Shown here piece by piece: positions 4,431-5,552 of a stretch of 5,552 bases of DNA. Origin of the DNA: Pseudooctadecabacter sp. (GTDB lineage Bacteria > Pseudomonadota > Alphaproteobacteria > Rhodobacterales > Rhodobacteraceae); assembly GCA_020628265.1 (NCBI GenBank), contig JAHDFG010000106.1, forward strand, positions 1-5,552. Reading direction: 5' to 3'. The first letter of the stretch is position 1. Each line of letters starts with the position of its first letter. A program made the position numbers and the translations under genes. The notes under the pieces are model-generated. The model saw only the letters and a list, made by a program, of their open reading frames with translations. It did not search any database and was not told where the DNA came from.

Positions 4431-5552
4431 GGATCGTCTTGCCGGGATTGAGGATGCCGTGGGGGTCCAGCGTGACCTTCATCTTGCGCATCATATCGAG
4501 GGCCACCCCATCCTTGCGGCGTCGCATGGTGTTCAGCTTGCTGAGGCCCACGCCATGTTCAGCCGAAAAGCTGCCGCCAAGCTCTTCGACGGTGTCTTCG
4601 ATGGCCTCAACGATCTTGTCGTGCAGTTCCGCGTCCGCCCGCGTCGGGTAGACCGAATAATGCACGTTCCCGTCGCCCAAGTGTGAGATGAAGAAGGGCT
4701 CGCAGCCCGGGTCCAAATCAGCGGCGCGGGCCGTGGCGCGGTCAAGGAAGGTCTGCACCTGATCCAGCGGCAGAGCGACGTCCGTGTCCACGATGGGGGA
4801 CCGCCAGAAGGTCAGCTCGGCTGCGGCTTCACGGCGTTCCCACATGGTGCGGCGCTGGGCCTCGTTCTGGGCCACGACCGCATCCGCAACGTCGCCCCGT
4901 TCCATCGCATCGGCGAGGATGGATTGCAGCATGTCTTCGATGTCCATGGCGGTGGTCGTTGCGACCTCGACCATGATGTTGATGTCATGGGGGGCGTCAA
5001 AGGGTTCGCGCGCGCCGTCCACGCGGGCCATGTGCACGTCGATGTAGTGGCGCGGCATGTATTCAAACGCCTCGACCGCGCCGCCGGTTTCGTCCTGCAG
5101 GCGGTTCAGCAGTGCCAGCGCGGCATCGAGGGAGGCCACCGCCACCATCGCAGTCGCATATGTGCGCGGCTTGGGGGCCAGTTTCAGAACCGCCTTGGTG
5201 ATGATGCCAAGCGTGCCTTCGGCCCCCACGAGAAGGTGCCGCAGGTTCAGGCCGGAGTTGTCCTTGCGCAGGGATGACATCAGGTCGACGACACGTCCGT
5301 CTGCCAGTACAGCCTCGATCCCCAAGACCAGATCGCGTGTGTTCCCATAGCGCAGGACGTTGGACCCACCTGCGTTGGTGGACAGGATGCCGCCGATCAT
5401 CGCCGACCCTTTCGCGCCGAAGGTCACGGGAAAGATAAGGTCATGATCGTCCGCGGCCTCATGCAGGGAGGACAGGATTACGCCTGCGTCCACTGTGGCT
5501 GTGCGGGCGGCGGTGTTGATGTCGTGCACGGTGTTCATTCGGTCCATCGAGA
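4423..5552 (-). CDS. FAD-linked 2-hydroxyacid dehydrogenase/oxidase (GlcD / D-lactate / D-2-hydroxyglutarate dehydrogenase type), N-terminus missing
   Basis: This gene runs off the right edge: the frame stays open past the Met at 5547, and the sequence there is already the middle of an FAD-binding PCMH domain. About 375 residues are present, and full members have roughly 450-480, so some 80-100 are missing. Counting Met at 5547 as 1, FAD-binding segments are TFGAKGSAMIGGILSTNAGG (42-61) and VGAEGTLGIITK (107-118). The C-terminal FAD-oxidase domain has HLGDGNVH (289-296) and AEHGVG (329-334). His289, His296 and Glu330 correspond to the metal ligands of D-2-hydroxyglutarate dehydrogenase. The C-terminal DPHGILNPGK is also a family hallmark. 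The enzyme should oxidise a D-2-hydroxyacid and pass electrons to a carrier protein or quinone. Several substrate-contact positions differ from human D-2-hydroxyglutarate dehydrogenase, so the substrate is open. It is convergent with the permease gene. Confidence 0.9.
   Translation of the reverse strand, partial: SMDRMNTVHDINTAARTATVDAGVILSSLHEAADDHDLIFPVTFGAKGSAMIGGILSTNAGGSNVLRYGNTRDLVLGIEAVLADGRVVDLMSSLRKDNSGLNLRHLLVGAEGTLGIITKAVLKLAPKPRTYATAMVAVASLDAALALLNRLQDETGGAVEAFEYMPRHYIDVHMARVDGAREPFDAPHDINIMVEVATTTAMDIEDMLQSILADAMERGDVADAVVAQNEAQRRTMWERREAAAELTFWRSPIVDTDVALPLDQVQTFLDRATARAADLDPGCEPFFISHLGDGNVHYSVYPTRADAELHDKIVEAIEDTVEELGGSFSAEHGVGLSKLNTMRRRKDGVALDMMRKMKVTLDPHGILNPGKTIPD

Noticed and set aside
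5545..5547. ATG at 5547 as the true start of the FAD enzyme
   Set aside because: The frame remains open to the window edge, and the FAD-binding domain would lack its first half. The residues there (SMDRMNTV) match the middle of the domain in this family.

Overview
The window looks like ordinary chromosome from a GC-rich alphaproteobacterium. The proteins and the divergent hemE/hemC arrangement fit the Rhodobacterales (Rhodobacter/Roseobacter group). That placement is inferred from protein style and gene order, not from a database search. There is no RNA gene, insertion sequence, phage gene or CRISPR array.

Layout, left to right. Positions 1-260 hold no gene I can support, but they contain short 11-bp tandem repeats, three GTTAACG heptamers and a strong hairpin. 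On the minus strand follows a secreted MltB-type lytic murein transglycosylase (261-1493). Upstream of it, on the same strand, is hemE, uroporphyrinogen decarboxylase (1560-2591). A 93-bp divergent control region (2592-2684) separates hemE from hemC, hydroxymethylbilane synthase (2685-3650, plus). A TauE/SafE-family membrane permease (3683-4420, plus) follows hemC after 32 bp. It ends tail-to-tail, with 2 bp between stop codons, against an FAD-linked 2-hydroxyacid dehydrogenase-like gene (4423 to the right edge, minus) whose N-terminus lies outside the window.

How the genes work together. HemC makes hydroxymethylbilane from porphobilinogen, and HemE decarboxylates uroporphyrinogen III to coproporphyrinogen III. 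They are therefore two nearby steps of the tetrapyrrole trunk feeding heme and, in phototrophs, bacteriochlorophyll. The transglycosylase, the permease and the FAD enzyme have no evident metabolic link to them.

The best lead is in the hemE/hemC control region. A perfect TGT-N12-ACA palindrome (2650-2667) of the CrtJ/PpsR type overlaps a well-spaced hemC promoter (TTGTCA, 17 bp, TAAGAG). If real, it suggests redox or light control of the tetrapyrrole trunk and a phototrophic or formerly phototrophic host. That promoter also places the hemC transcript start at or next to its ATG, so hemC may be leaderless. I see no convincing new multi-gene system.
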